Shown in pieces: positions 50,438 to 60,309 of a DNA stretch of 64,000 nt. Position numbers and translations under genes: made by a program. Under the pieces are notes generated by a model. That model worked only from the letters and a program-made list of their open reading frames with translations. It was not told where the DNA came from and made no database searches. Location: assembly GCA_030340625.1 (NCBI GenBank), contig JAOPHQ010002874.1:77001-141000 (forward strand), read 5' to 3'. The first letter of the stretch is position 1; every line of letters starts with the position of its first letter. The stretch comes from Merluccius polli. Taxonomy: Eukaryota > Chordata > Actinopteri > Gadiformes > Merlucciidae.

Positions 50438-50638
50438 CTGGGGGAGGGGGGTTGATGGTGTTAATAAATGTGTGAATAATAGCAAATACAACATTGTGTC
50501 TGGTTGAATATGTTAACATATGTATTTAATTTGAGTTCAACAGATTTATTTAATGTATGCATAATGACATGTCAGGATCAAAATGCCCCATACCCCCAAT
50601 TCAAGGTAAAGTTAGACAAACCAAACGCAGCGGGATGC

Positions 50639-50667
50639 GGGGGGGGGGGGGGGGGGGGGGGGGGGGG
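50639..50667. repeat. Poly-G run (G29)
   Basis: About 29 consecutive G; G-quadruplex-prone, and length may be uncertain in sequencing. Confidence 0.85.
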
Positions 50668-50784
50668 CGTAGTAGATTATTGGATGGTTAATATATCAGC
50701 AAGATAATAGACTTGATTTAGCAATGATGAGTTTTAAAGTTAATGATTTACAGTTGTGTTTATTCTGGGCATATTTTATTTACT

Positions 50785-50939
50785 ATTGTGAAGATGGCCA
50801 TTGGCCACCCCCACTCAAGATCAAGATCCAAGGTGGGGGTCCCGGCCGGGTCGCGTGCGTGAGAAGGAACCATGAAAAAACGAGACAGATTGACGAGACA
50901 TTCAAATATATTATTAATCTGGCATGACACAGAAAATAC
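50785..50939 (+). repeat. Uninterrupted copy of the repeat that holds retrotransposon 1
   Basis: Reverse-complement match to 5368-5500 joined to 1-32. The segment TTCAAATATATTATTAATCT here is continuous, showing the pre-insertion site. Confidence 0.88.
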
Positions 50940-51934
50940 AAAGACAGCATGCATTTAACATTTCACTGATATTTAAATACGATTGGCTGGCTCTCGTGAG
51001 TCGTGACGTCTCAGTCCTCGAGTCAATCACAGTCAGGGAACGACTCGCAAATCAGCGCCGCGAATCAGATGACTTAAACTTTCTGTGCTTTTCGTCAGGG
51101 AAGAGACTACTAATTAAGTGGTATTGGTTCTAGTTTAATTTAAAAAACAATATATTAAACAAAATACTGACAGTGATAAACTCCTATTTTACATAATAAA
51201 TCCTGCAAACTACAAATGGGGGAGGGGGATATAGTATTAGATGATATTGTGACTGTTTTGTAAATTTGAAATCCCAGAAAACAATATCATTGGATATCGT
51301 AAACATTGTAAAAACATGGTATTGTAAAAACATAATGAGGTACTGAGGCCCATTTCAACTAATACAACTGTTTTACTGGAAAGTGTCCTTCAAATAATCA
51401 TACAAATTATGATAAATGTCATCATTAAAATATTACATTATTTTGTGATGCATTTTAGGATGACCGCCAACAGGATGTGCATTTCTCCTTTCAAGCAAGA
51501 TTCGATACGCATCTCGATACATGGGCTCCAATATGACACAGCAACAATACTTTTAGTTTGAAACAATTCTGTGCAATTCGGTTTGAAAATCTATGTGATT
51601 TGGTTTGATTTGGTATGATACGATTCAATGCGATTCGATACTTATTTGTTAGATTTAGGGATGCAGAATACCAAGGTGAGCACTCACCTTGGTTAGATAG
51701 GTTAGCTGTATAGCTAGCTGGTAGGCTATAGAAAATAAACCGAGTGGTAGCCACTTTCACAGGTCAGTTAAAACGATGCTTGTTGAAAAGCTTTTGCTGG
51801 CAAACATAGGCCTATACTTCAAAATGACACTACAAAACGAGATAACTGTTAGTTTATTTAGCATTATCAACTTAATGGTTTTGGAAACAACTGTCTGTGT
51901 CTGACTCTGTAGTGATCTTACCCTGCGTTGTACC
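50940..51934. other. Non-coding stretch with hAT-like wording
   Basis: About 51495-51660 is rich in GATTCGATAC-type words and ends in TTTAGGGATGCA, as seen at hAT termini. A perfect 10-bp-stem hairpin CCAAGGTGAG-CA-CTCACCTTGG is at 51671-51692. No gene is seen. Confidence 0.5.
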
Positions 51935-51962
51935 TGTTGCGTATGACACACACACACACACG

Positions 51963-51996
<34 letters not shown>

Positions 51997-52169
51997 GTGT
52001 ATGAGCCACACCAGGTGTGGTAGTAGTCACGACAGTACACAGCAGGGGTTTACGGCAGCGCCCCTAGTGTGGTTAAGAAGAAGTGTTGTGTTACCTGTGA
52101 TGATGTGCTGAGCGCAATAAAACTGCAGCAACAAGAGACGACGTGGTCCGTGAGTTATTGAACATAACA
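51935..52169 (+). repeat. 5' LTR of retrotransposon 2
   Basis: 235 bp, starting TGTTGCGTATGACAC and ending GAACATAACA. It contains a CA/CG/TA microsatellite (51946-51997) and an AATAAA signal at 52116-52121. It is 6 bp longer than its partner through extra CA units. Confidence 0.93.
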
Positions 52170-55013
52170 TTGGCGACGAAGATAGAGTTTCCACTCCCAC
52201 CTCTCTCTCCGTTCCTCGCTTTACCCGGCGAGCCGGCAGTCCCGTGGCCCCGCTGGCACGAATCGTTCGAAAACTTCATATTAGCCGCCGGCTTGGATGA
52301 TGCTAGCGAGGCACGGAAGCGTGCCCTGCTCGTCCATTATCTGGGCAGCGAAGGACAACAGATTTTTTCGACTCTCGGACCCTTTCCATCCTACGATGAG
52401 TGTGTCACAAAGCTGTCTGGACATTTCGCTGCTCCACAGAGCACTATGCTCCGGCGGATCGTTTTCCGACAACGTCGGCAGCAGACGGGTGAGTCAGTCC
52501 ACCACTACGTAGCCGACCTGCGGGGTTTGGCCAGCCTCTGTAAATTTGGGGCGCTGGAGGATGAACTGATAAGGGATCAGCTAGCTGAACACACAAATAA
52601 CCCCAAACTCAGGGAGAAACTACTGATGTCTCCTGATGATTTGACCCTCTCAAAGGCTGTGGACATGGCATTTCTGTTAGAATCTACAGCTAGCCTAGCA
52701 GCGCAGCTAGCACCCCCCAGCTCCCTCCCCTCTCACCCCATGCTAATGACACAGACAGTGGCGCAGGCTACTGAGTCTCCTAACTTTGGGCTCTCCCAGG
52801 ATGACTCTGAAATAAACTTTACAGCGCGTCAGGGTGCGGTAGCACGCCAAACCTGCGGTAACTGTGGCTCCTCATCACACTCGACACGAGCATCAACCTG
52901 CCCTGCCAAGGGACAGACGTGTCGACGCTGTGGCAGACAAAACCATTTTTCCAGAGTTTGCCGCTCTGCCCCTGCTGCTGCCAGCCCGACGCCACGTTCA
53001 CGTGGTCCGCTTGCACCGACGACCATTCACTCAGTGAGCTCCGCATCCCGGCCGTTTAAGTGGTGTACAATGGAACTGGATGGGGTGCGCCTGCCACTGC
53101 TGCTGGACACAGGGGCTTCACGGTCACTCCTAAACGCCTCTACTGTCCGACAGCTCTTCCCACTCCGGATGCTTACTGCTGACGCGGAGACTCTGTATGG
53201 CTATGGGCACACTAAAATTGGCATGGTGGGCACAATCGCCTTCACTGTGAACTATGGGACCAGAACCCTCCCATCATTCACCTTCCAAGTGGCCCGTCAG
53301 GGGGCCAACCTCATGGGCTACGACTTGTTTTGTGATCTGGGTTTCTCCCTCATGGACAACACAGGGTCCACCATCTTCACTGTCAGCCCTCCTTGGCAGC
53401 AACGCTGGCCCTCCCTGTTCGCTGGCTTAGGCTGCCTCACCGCTTTCAATCACCAGCCCCTTCTCGACCCGGAGGTACGTCCTGTCATTCAGCCTCTGCG
53501 GCGCCTGCCCCTTGCCCTGCGCGATGAGGTAACGACTGAGCTGCAGAAACTCCTGGAGGCGGGCATCATCGAGCGTGTGGACGCATCCCCTTGGATCTCC
53601 AACTTGGTGGTGGCGAAAAAAAAATCAGGGGGTCTCCGCCCATGTATCGACCTCAGGCCAGTGAACAAAGCTGTGATCCCGGACAGGTATCCACTACCCA
53701 CAGCGGAGGAGTTGACTGCCAAATTCTATGGCTCCACTGTGTTCTCAAAGCTCGACCTCCGCCAGGGATATCTACAGGTTCCACTACACCCTGACAGTCG
53801 CAACCTCACGGCGTTTGTGACCCACATGGGGTTTTTTCGCTACTCCCGCATGCCTTTCGGACTCAGCTCCGCCCCCAGCTGTTTCCAGAAAATCATGGCC
53901 ACCATCTTTGCTGGCATTCCAGGCGTGGCAATTTACCTGGACGACATAGTGGTACATGGCGCGACAACAGCCCTCCACGATGAGCGTCTGACTAGGGTGC
54001 TCAATGTCCTCGCCAGCCATAATCTCACTCTGAACGGGGAAAAGTGCATCTTCGCTGTGCCAGCCATCGAGTTTGTGGGGTTTCATTTGACTGCTGACGG
54101 CCTCAGCCCGCTCCACTCCAATGTGGAGGCCGTGCAGCGCCTCCCTGAGCCGTCCAGCCCAGCCCAACTAGCGTCATTTCTGGGGATGACGGCCTACTAC
54201 CTTCGCTTCCTTCCCGAATACTCTGCCACCACTGCTCCACTGCGACAGCTCCTGAAAAAGGACGCTACCTGGACTTGGACTCCTGCTTGCTCCGCCACTG
54301 TGCGCCGACTCAAGCTGCAGCTCACCTCGCCGCCTGTGCTTGCACATTTTGACCAGGCAAGCCCCACACTCCTGACCTGTGACGCCTCCAACACGGCAGT
54401 CGGAGCTGTGCTTTCCCAACTCCATTGTGGCGTGGAGCGCCCTGTGGCATTTGCCTCCCGGTCGCTCACCACAGCTGAGCAAAAGTACTCCGTGGGGGAG
54501 CGGGAGGCGCTGGCCTGTGTCTGGGCGTGTGAGCGGTGGCACATGTTCCTGTATGGACGGCACTTTACCCTACGGACAGACCACCAGGCCCTAACAGCCC
54601 TGCTCACTACAGCGGGGTCAGGCCACAAACCGCTGAGGATTCACCGCTGGTCCGAAAGACTTCAACAATACAACTTCACCACGCTGTTTACTCCTGGCAG
54701 GGACAATGTGGTGGCGGACTTGCTCTCCCGAGCCACCCCCAACCCTACACCAGATCCAGGCCCTGACACAGTCGAACCGGAGCTCATCCTTATGCTCCAC
54801 ACCCGCTGCAGGCCGCAGTCTCGCTCCAGGACCTCCAACTCGCTTCTGCACAGGACCCCACGCTCTCCCAGGTCCGCACCTACATCCGGGAGGGGTGGCC
54901 CCCTAAAGTCCCGGAGGAGCTTGCGCCTTTTCATCGGGTTAGGGATGACCTGTCCTGCTGGAACGACGTCTGCGTCGCTTGGGGTCTCTGCACGGTTGTT
55001 CCCAGCACCCTGA
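52143..55013 (+). CDS. gag-pol: Gag-Pol: gag, protease, reverse transcriptase, RNase H
   Basis: One open frame of 956 codons fuses gag to pol with no internal stop. Two cysteine/histidine knuckles lie at about residues 238-273 (the second is CX2CX4HX4C). Protease LLLDTGAS has its catalytic D at 322. RT shows SKLDLRQGYLQV, MPFGLSSAPSCF and YLDD at 598-601. RNase H starts with CDAS (D near 747), followed by REALA and RTDHQAL. The frame has no early ATG: it opens at a GTG inside the LTR and crosses the primer site, so the initiator is uncertain. The final 70 or so residues are out of frame; the true reading moves to the -1 frame near 54800. Confidence 0.9.
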   Translation: MVRELLNITLATKIEFPLPPLSPFLALPGEPAVPWPRWHESFENFILAAGLDDASEARKRALLVHYLGSEGQQIFSTLGPFPSYDECVTKLSGHFAAPQSTMLRRIVFRQRRQQTGESVHHYVADLRGLASLCKFGALEDELIRDQLAEHTNNPKLREKLLMSPDDLTLSKAVDMAFLLESTASLAAQLAPPSSLPSHPMLMTQTVAQATESPNFGLSQDDSEINFTARQGAVARQTCGNCGSSSHSTRASTCPAKGQTCRRCGRQNHFSRVCRSAPAAASPTPRSRGPLAPTTIHSVSSASRPFKWCTMELDGVRLPLLLDTGASRSLLNASTVRQLFPLRMLTADAETLYGYGHTKIGMVGTIAFTVNYGTRTLPSFTFQVARQGANLMGYDLFCDLGFSLMDNTGSTIFTVSPPWQQRWPSLFAGLGCLTAFNHQPLLDPEVRPVIQPLRRLPLALRDEVTTELQKLLEAGIIERVDASPWISNLVVAKKKSGGLRPCIDLRPVNKAVIPDRYPLPTAEELTAKFYGSTVFSKLDLRQGYLQVPLHPDSRNLTAFVTHMGFFRYSRMPFGLSSAPSCFQKIMATIFAGIPGVAIYLDDIVVHGATTALHDERLTRVLNVLASHNLTLNGEKCIFAVPAIEFVGFHLTADGLSPLHSNVEAVQRLPEPSSPAQLASFLGMTAYYLRFLPEYSATTAPLRQLLKKDATWTWTPACSATVRRLKLQLTSPPVLAHFDQASPTLLTCDASNTAVGAVLSQLHCGVERPVAFASRSLTTAEQKYSVGEREALACVWACERWHMFLYGRHFTLRTDHQALTALLTTAGSGHKPLRIHRWSERLQQYNFTTLFTPGRDNVVADLLSRATPNPTPDPGPDTVEPELILMLHTRCRPQSRSRTSNSLLHRTPRSPRSAPTSGRGGPLKSRRSLRLFIGLGMTCPAGTTSASLGVSARLFPAP
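52171..52183 (+). promoter_or_regulatory. Primer binding site, tRNA-Ser type
   Basis: TGGCGACGAAGAT follows the LTR after one T. It resembles the complement of the 3' end of vertebrate tRNA-Ser(GCU) as I recall it, with one mismatch. Mag-lineage elements are known to use tRNA-Ser. Confidence 0.65.
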
Positions 55014-56182
55014 GGGCACGTATACTGTCTATGGCACACGAGGGCCATCTGGGCATCGTGAAGGTGAAGCAACGTTGCAGGGGCCTAGCGTGGTGGCCAG
55101 GCATTGACAGGGATATAGAGACTATGGTCAAGGACTGTACGGCCTGCCTTGTCAGCGGTAAGACTGGCCCGCCCCCGCACCCTCCACTGCAACCCTTGCC
55201 ATGGCCGCCCACACCTTGGGAACACATCCAAGTGGACATCTGCGGGGAGCTCCATGGCGTCCCACAGCATCAACGCTTCCTGGTGGTAGCCTATGACCTC
55301 CATTCAAAGTGGCCAGAGGTGATCACGACAGGGTCCGTTACGACCCGAGTGGTCACAGATTTTCTGGCCTCTCTGTTTGCTCGCTGGGGCGTCCCGAACG
55401 CCATCACTACGGATAATGGCCCGCAGTTCATCTCTGCAGAGTTTGCAGCCTTTGTGGAGGACAAGGGTATCAGGCATGTCCGCACTGCCTTCTACCACCC
55501 GGAGGCCAACGGGGGGGTGGAACGGTTGAACCAGACGCTAAAAAACGGTATCAGGGCACACCTGGCGGATGGCCTTCCCTTCTTGGCGGCCTTACTTAGC
55601 ACTCTACTGCACTACCGTGCAACGCCACACTCCACTACAGGCAGCTCTCCGGCCCTTTTGATGATGGGGCGTGAGCTGCAGCTTCCCCTGGATCGGCTGC
55701 GGCCTCCTGTGGTCGCTGCACCAGCAGCAACGCCCCACCAGAGCAACAGGATCGCAGATCGCCAGCGCCGCATGAAACAGCGGTTTGACAAGAGACGGAG
55801 GGTGAGACCACCTCCCTTCACAGTGCTAGACTGGGTCCGGGTTCGTCGGCCCAGTCGACATCACAAGCTACTCTCCTTCTGGTCCATGCCGATGCAAGTC
55901 ACTGATCAGCTGGGGCCTGCCACCTTTCGCCTGACTGACGGATCACGGTGGCACGCAAGCCGGCTTCGAAAGGTGGCGCCGCCTGTTGTCCTGAACCCAG
56001 GGGCTGAAGCAGACTTGGACTTCGCGGCTGTGGACTTTGATCTTCCTGCTGAGCAGCCACCGGCTCCTGTCGGGTGCCCGCCTGAGGTGGCGGAACCTCT
56101 GGCGGATCCTGACGCCCGCCTGGCCCGGGCCCGGGCCCGGGTCAGGCCGAGGTACCTCGAAGACTATATCACAGACTTTTGA
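54806..56182 (+). CDS. pol: Integrase of retrotransposon 2
   Basis: The frame is open from about 54806; the first ATG is at 55031, and residues are numbered from there. The zinc-binding site is H3, H6, C36 and C39. The catalytic triad is D69, D128 and E164, again with 35 residues between the last two. A C-terminal SH3-like segment with a FWSMPMQVTDQLGPATFRL block follows, then an acidic/proline tail ending in a basic RARARVRPR run. No chromodomain is seen. All catalytic residues are intact. Continuity with the upstream frame requires one -1 shift, probably a one-base deletion in this copy. Confidence 0.88.
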   Translation: MQAAVSLQDLQLASAQDPTLSQVRTYIREGWPPKVPEELAPFHRVRDDLSCWNDVCVAWGLCTVVPSTLRARILSMAHEGHLGIVKVKQRCRGLAWWPGIDRDIETMVKDCTACLVSGKTGPPPHPPLQPLPWPPTPWEHIQVDICGELHGVPQHQRFLVVAYDLHSKWPEVITTGSVTTRVVTDFLASLFARWGVPNAITTDNGPQFISAEFAAFVEDKGIRHVRTAFYHPEANGGVERLNQTLKNGIRAHLADGLPFLAALLSTLLHYRATPHSTTGSSPALLMMGRELQLPLDRLRPPVVAAPAATPHQSNRIADRQRRMKQRFDKRRRVRPPPFTVLDWVRVRRPSRHHKLLSFWSMPMQVTDQLGPATFRLTDGSRWHASRLRKVAPPVVLNPGAEADLDFAAVDFDLPAEQPPAPVGCPPEVAEPLADPDARLARARARVRPRYLEDYITDF

Positions 56183-56329
56183 CATTCGTGATTAGCGTTC
56201 CGAGCAGAGCCTGTCACGTGGCAGAATAATCCACATGGCTATGCTGGTAACTGGCAGTCTACCAGTTTACCTAGTTAGGTTGTGAGTTCAAGTACAAGCA
56301 CAACATGTTGGGGTTCTGGGGTTTCCTGT

Positions 56330-56343
56330 GGGAGGGGGGAAAA
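56330..56343 (+). promoter_or_regulatory. Polypurine tract of retrotransposon 2
   Basis: GGGAGGGGGGAAAA lies directly before the 3' LTR. Confidence 0.85.
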
Positions 56344-56572
56344 TGTTGCGTATGACACACACACACACACGCACACATACACACACACACACACACACAG
56401 TGTATGAGCCACACCAGGTGTGGCAGTAGTCACGACAGTACACAGCAGGGGTTTACGGCAGCGCCCCTAGTGTGGTTAAGAAGAAGTGTTGTGTTACCTG
56501 TGATGATGTGCTGAGCGCAATAAAACTGCAGCAACAAGAGACGACGTGGTCCGTGAGTTATTGAACATAACA
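56344..56572 (+). repeat. 3' LTR of retrotransposon 2
   Basis: 229-bp copy of 51935-52169, with AATAAA at 56519-56524. The one substitution I see is GGTGTGGC in place of GGTGTGGT. Confidence 0.93.
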
Positions 56573-56577
56573 GTACC

Positions 56578-57100
56578 GTCGCTTAAAACAACAAGCGCAT
56601 CTTGCAGGCAGGCAAATTGTGAAAGGTCACAATTTGCCTATGACGTCACCCAGCGGCAGCAGCGCACTGAGCGCCGGTAAACGAGGCTACAAAGTACAAA
56701 CTTTACTTCTATATTATTACTTTTAGACATTTTTATTTTCGAATATATTGATTCACATGTTAATGTTTAATTGTTCATGTGTAATTTTACAAAGCATTGA
56801 AAATTTAAATGACCACTCAAAAGGGCACTTTGGTCCTTCAGAGGGAAAAGGGCAGGGGCTCGGGCACCCATAGCCCCCCCCTCTGCACGTGCCTGGACGT
56901 CACTTGTCTTTGTGAGGGTTTCCCTGGGGGATTCTTTGTGGTGTGGCCTGTGTGCGTCGTTTCTCTTGTGTCTGATAGTGGGAAATATGCATGTTTGTTT
57001 GGGAGTTCCGGGAGTTGAGTGTTTGGGGCTAAAATTTGTTTTGCAGGCAGTGAGAGGTTTGGTTTTTTTCTTGTTTGAACTGGAAATCAAGGTAAGGTAA
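56578..57100. other. Non-coding flank of retrotransposon 2
   Basis: A perfect 13-bp-stem hairpin AGGCAAATTGTGA-AAGG-TCACAATTTGCCT is at 56610-56639. The rest is unassigned and may include the 5' part of retrotransposon 3; I could not find a 5' LTR matching 63572 onward. Confidence 0.5.
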
Positions 57101-57651
57101 GGGTGGTCTGGCGGGTATATTTAATTGATGTGATTGGGTGTTCCCCTGTCAGGTGCAGTGGCGTTACCTCTTTAGTTTTCGTCGTATTTATTTGTTAGTG
57201 TTGCAGTGACCGTGGTTAGAGCACCTTGTCTCGGGAGCACATCCATGGTTTAGGGTGGGTCGCCAGATTCTGGTTGCCTTCCCTGGCCACTGGGCTTTAG
57301 TACATAACTACCCACCACCAGTAACTGCATGAAGACTAGGGTTGAGCTTAGGTAGGTAGTTTGTGGTTGAGGCAGTTAGAGGGGCACACTCGCTTCCTGT
57401 TTATTCCCGTTTTGTATACCAAAATAGAATACACTGCACGGTTGCATTGATTTTCACACACCAGGTTAACATGAATATTGAGGCGTTCGTAAGGTTGGTG
57501 TGGTTTATTGTGGCTGATAGGAGGTTGATTAGTTTCCTGGAGGACATAGCTGGGTGGTACGCCATTTAGCCTGCCAGGGTTGGGCGGTTGTTTGTTCTTC
57601 TGGTCTGGTTGACTTCCTGTTATGTATTGACAACCGGTAAGAGAAGTGGTT

Positions 57652-58989
57652 ATGGCTTCAGTAGAAGAGTTTGTAGAGAATCCTACACAGTTGTTAAAGG
57701 CCTTCAGCAAGGAGCAACTATTGAAGGTGGCAGAGCGTTTTGATGTGGAGTGCTCTAGGCAGTCGCGAAAATAAACCATTTTGTCTACTTTAAAGGCACA
57801 GTTGGATGAGAAGGAGGTGTTGCCAAAGGTAGAGGAGGGTTTCACTGAGAGCATATCCACAGAAGGGAGTGTGTCCTCCGGGCGGCCTCCTGATAGTCTT
57901 GGGGTGACCTTAACATTTGATCAGCAGAAGGAGTTGTTAATACTACAACATTGACAGTTGTTAGAATGGGAGGAACGTGCTAAAGAGCATGCTGTAGAAC
58001 TGGAGAGGCTACGGCTAGATGTTCAGTTGCGTGACGCTGATCTCAGGCAGCAGCAGCATGCGTTGCAGCGTTACCGTCTAGACCTGATAAACGAGGGAAA
58101 GCTTTTTGATCCAAATAACCAGTCGGTACCTGGGAATCTTTTTGATGTTGCTACTAGTTTAAGGTTGGTCCCAAAATGTTCAGAAGAGGATATTGACACT
58201 TTTTTTTTGTTATTTGAACGACTAGCTAAGACTAGGAAGTGGTCTGATCCTGAACAAACGCTGTTGTTACAATGTGTTCTAACTGGTAAAGCCCAGGAAG
58301 CTGTCTCTGCGCTAAGTATGGCTGACAGTGAAAATTACAACAAAGTCAAGGCTGCAGTTTTGAAAGCGTATGAGTTAGTACCAGAGGCTTATAGGCAAAA
58401 GTTCAGAAAATCTACAAAGCATGAACGTATAACATATGTGGAGTTTGCCAGGGAGTTAACAACTATTTTTAATCGCTGGCGTGTGGCGGCTGAGGTAGAG
58501 ACCTTCCCTCAGTTGTGTGAACTTATGTTGTTGGAACAATTCAAATAGACTCTTCCAGATTGCATTGTTACGTACCTCTTTGAGCGCCAGGTAAAGACCG
58601 TATCTGAGGCTGCAGTTCTGGCGGACGAATATTCCCTGACACACAAGCTACCTGTTTGCGGTCACAGAGGGACTTTTTCCAGTAGTCTGCAGTTAGATGG
58701 GTTAAAAAATGAATCAGGGACACGCTTGGAGAACATTTCCCAGTTTCGTCCTCAGCAAAACCAAAGCACGTCTTGTAACTATTGTTTAGGTCAAGGGCAC
58801 TGGAAAAAGGAATGCCCTGTGCTGAAAGCAAAAAGCAAATTTCATCATGATAATCGTCCTGTAAAGCCAGGCGCGCTCGCGGTCTCAGTCTGTACATCTG
58901 AAAAAGCTGAAGCGATAGCTGCTGTTCAGTTGCATACGAAGTCTATTGAGACTGTCAGTCCTTGTGTTCCGGTGGTTGTTGGGTTAGCC
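57652..58989 (+). pseudogene. gag: SCAN-like gag of retrotransposon 3, interrupted
   Basis: An ATG at 57652 starts a reading whose first 40 codons (FVENPTQLLKAFSKEQLLKVAERF) fit a Gmr1-type gag N-terminus. In-frame stops occur at 57772 (TAA), 57952 (TGA) and 58546 (TAG), and the protein sense continues after each. A charged helical, probably coiled-coil region covers 57958-58080. The core at about 58170-58640 (LFERLAKTRKW, LLLQCVLTGKAQEAV, YRQKFR, LCELMLLEQF) matches the style of the SCAN-related gag domain. A knuckle CNYCLGQGHWKKEC lies at about 58774-58815. A hAT insertion ends this segment at 58990. Confidence 0.75.
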
Positions 58990-59739
58990 CAGGGGTTCCC
59001 AAACTTTTCCATGCCAAGGCCCCCCAAACAGCATTAGCTTCTGGCCGGAGACCCACAAACCCACCGACAATGCTACAAAATATGTAAATAAACATCAACT
59101 TTTAGAATGTATTTTCTTACTTTTATTTACTATTCAATAATTATTACATTTGTTTAGCATAAGAAAATTATTAACGAACATCTTTTCAGCATATACAGAA
59201 TACAGAATATACAGTATATTCGCATATACGCATTTCGGGCAATCATGGCCATTTTTCTGTAATGGCTGTAAAGCCATACTTAATGTATGCTGCCTCATAT
59301 TTTTGGTTTTTAGTTGGCCATGAGTTCTTAGGTTTTTTTGCAGCAGAGTCCTCCACGGCAAGGCTGTTGGTCTTCTCCTTCGGTCTATTTGTTGTCAAAA
59401 ACCTGTCCATTTTGCGCTAGCTAGCTACACGCTAGCTTGAGGAGCAGAGCAGCTTGATAACAACGGCCAGGTCTACACAGATTATGACGTCGGCATGCCG
59501 AACTTGCAGCTGAACTTGAGAATCCGACGATTACGGCAGTTTACGTGTTGTACGGTTCAGGACAAATTATTTATTTATTATTTATTTTATTTTTTTATTA
59601 TTATTTTTATTTTAAAAATAAAAAAATAAAAAATATATCTATTTTTTTTTTTCTCATCTTCCCTCCAATTTTTTGAGGTCCCCCTAGCGCCCCCTGGCCG
59701 CCCCCCAGGGGGCCACGGCCCCCACTTTGAAAACCACTG
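58990..59739. mobile_element. hAT element inserted between gag and protease
   Basis: The 750-bp element has CAGGGGTTCCCAAACTTTTC at the left and, inverted at the right, CAGTGGTTTTCAAAGTGGGG. It has perfect 8-bp duplications GGTTAGCC (58982-58989, 59740-59747). The ends are hAT-Charlie-like. The interior is AT-rich with no transposase frame. Confidence 0.9.
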
Positions 59740-59747
59740 GGTTAGCC

Positions 59748-60300
59748 AATTAACCTAATTTGACATTGGTTGACCCAGGATACCATCCATTTGTCTCAAA
59801 TGGTTTTGTGTCCTTGGAGGGAAGTGATAAAAAAGTGCCTGTTAACATTCTCAGGGATTCAGGTGCGTTAGATTCTTTCATTTTAGAGTCTGTGTTGCCA
59901 TTTTCCTCAGACAGTGATACTGGAGGTTGGACGGTAGTCAAGGGTATGGGTCTTAATGTTTTGACTGTCCCTATACATAACGTCAGTCTGTCTTCAAATC
60001 TGGTGAAAGGTGAAGTTTCACTTGGTGTGTGTCCGGAGTTGCCTGTGGAGGGAATACAGGTAATACTAGGAAATGACTTGGTTGGTGCACAGGTGTGGAG
60101 TGATTCGCCTCCTTCCCCTCTAGTTGCTTCAACTACTTCCGTTGGTGATGTAAGCCTTGGGAACCTGACAAAGTCATTGGTTGATTCAGCCTGTGTGGTC
60201 ACCAGGGCCCAAAGCCGTATTGATCCACTTTCTGAAAAGTGTGCTAAGGGGACAAGGAAAAAATCAAGTGTTTTCCATTACCTGACTGTCTGCTGTCTGT
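59748..60300 (+). pseudogene. pol: Aspartic protease region of retrotransposon 3
   Basis: The frame resumes after the hAT. PVNILRDSGALDSFIL (about 59840-59885) is a retropepsin-like motif with D-S-G at the active site. A second conserved segment, VILGNDLVG, lies at about 60062-60090, the usual ILG motif near the protease C-terminus. The frame ends at 60317 after a frameshift near 60280; in the shifted frame the sense passes straight into the linker before integrase. Confidence 0.7.
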
Positions 60301-60309
60301 TACTCGCAG

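Larger units (their letters stand above)
50078..50784. other. Short-palindrome and tandem-repeat region
   Basis: Contains (TTCG)n at about 50146-50164, two copies of the palindrome GAATGCATTC (50252-50261, 50271-50280) amid TTCGCGAA words, a 46-bp tandem duplication at 50354-50437 and a G29 run at 50639-50667. No gene is seen. Confidence 0.7.
51935..56572 (+). mobile_element. Ty3/gypsy LTR retrotransposon 2, mag-like, young
   Basis: LTRs at 51935-52169 and 56344-56572 are nearly identical: one substitution plus CA-repeat length. Flanking 5-bp duplications are GTACC (51930-51934, 56573-56577). Order is gag, protease, RT, RNase H, integrase. The protein style (K02A2.6-like) and tRNA-Ser-type primer site fit the mag lineage. 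Pol needs one frame change near 54.8 kb. Confidence 0.95.

Noticed and set aside
57348..57860. A 170-codon minus-strand frame
   Set aside because: Antisense to the leader and gag start of retrotransposon 3.
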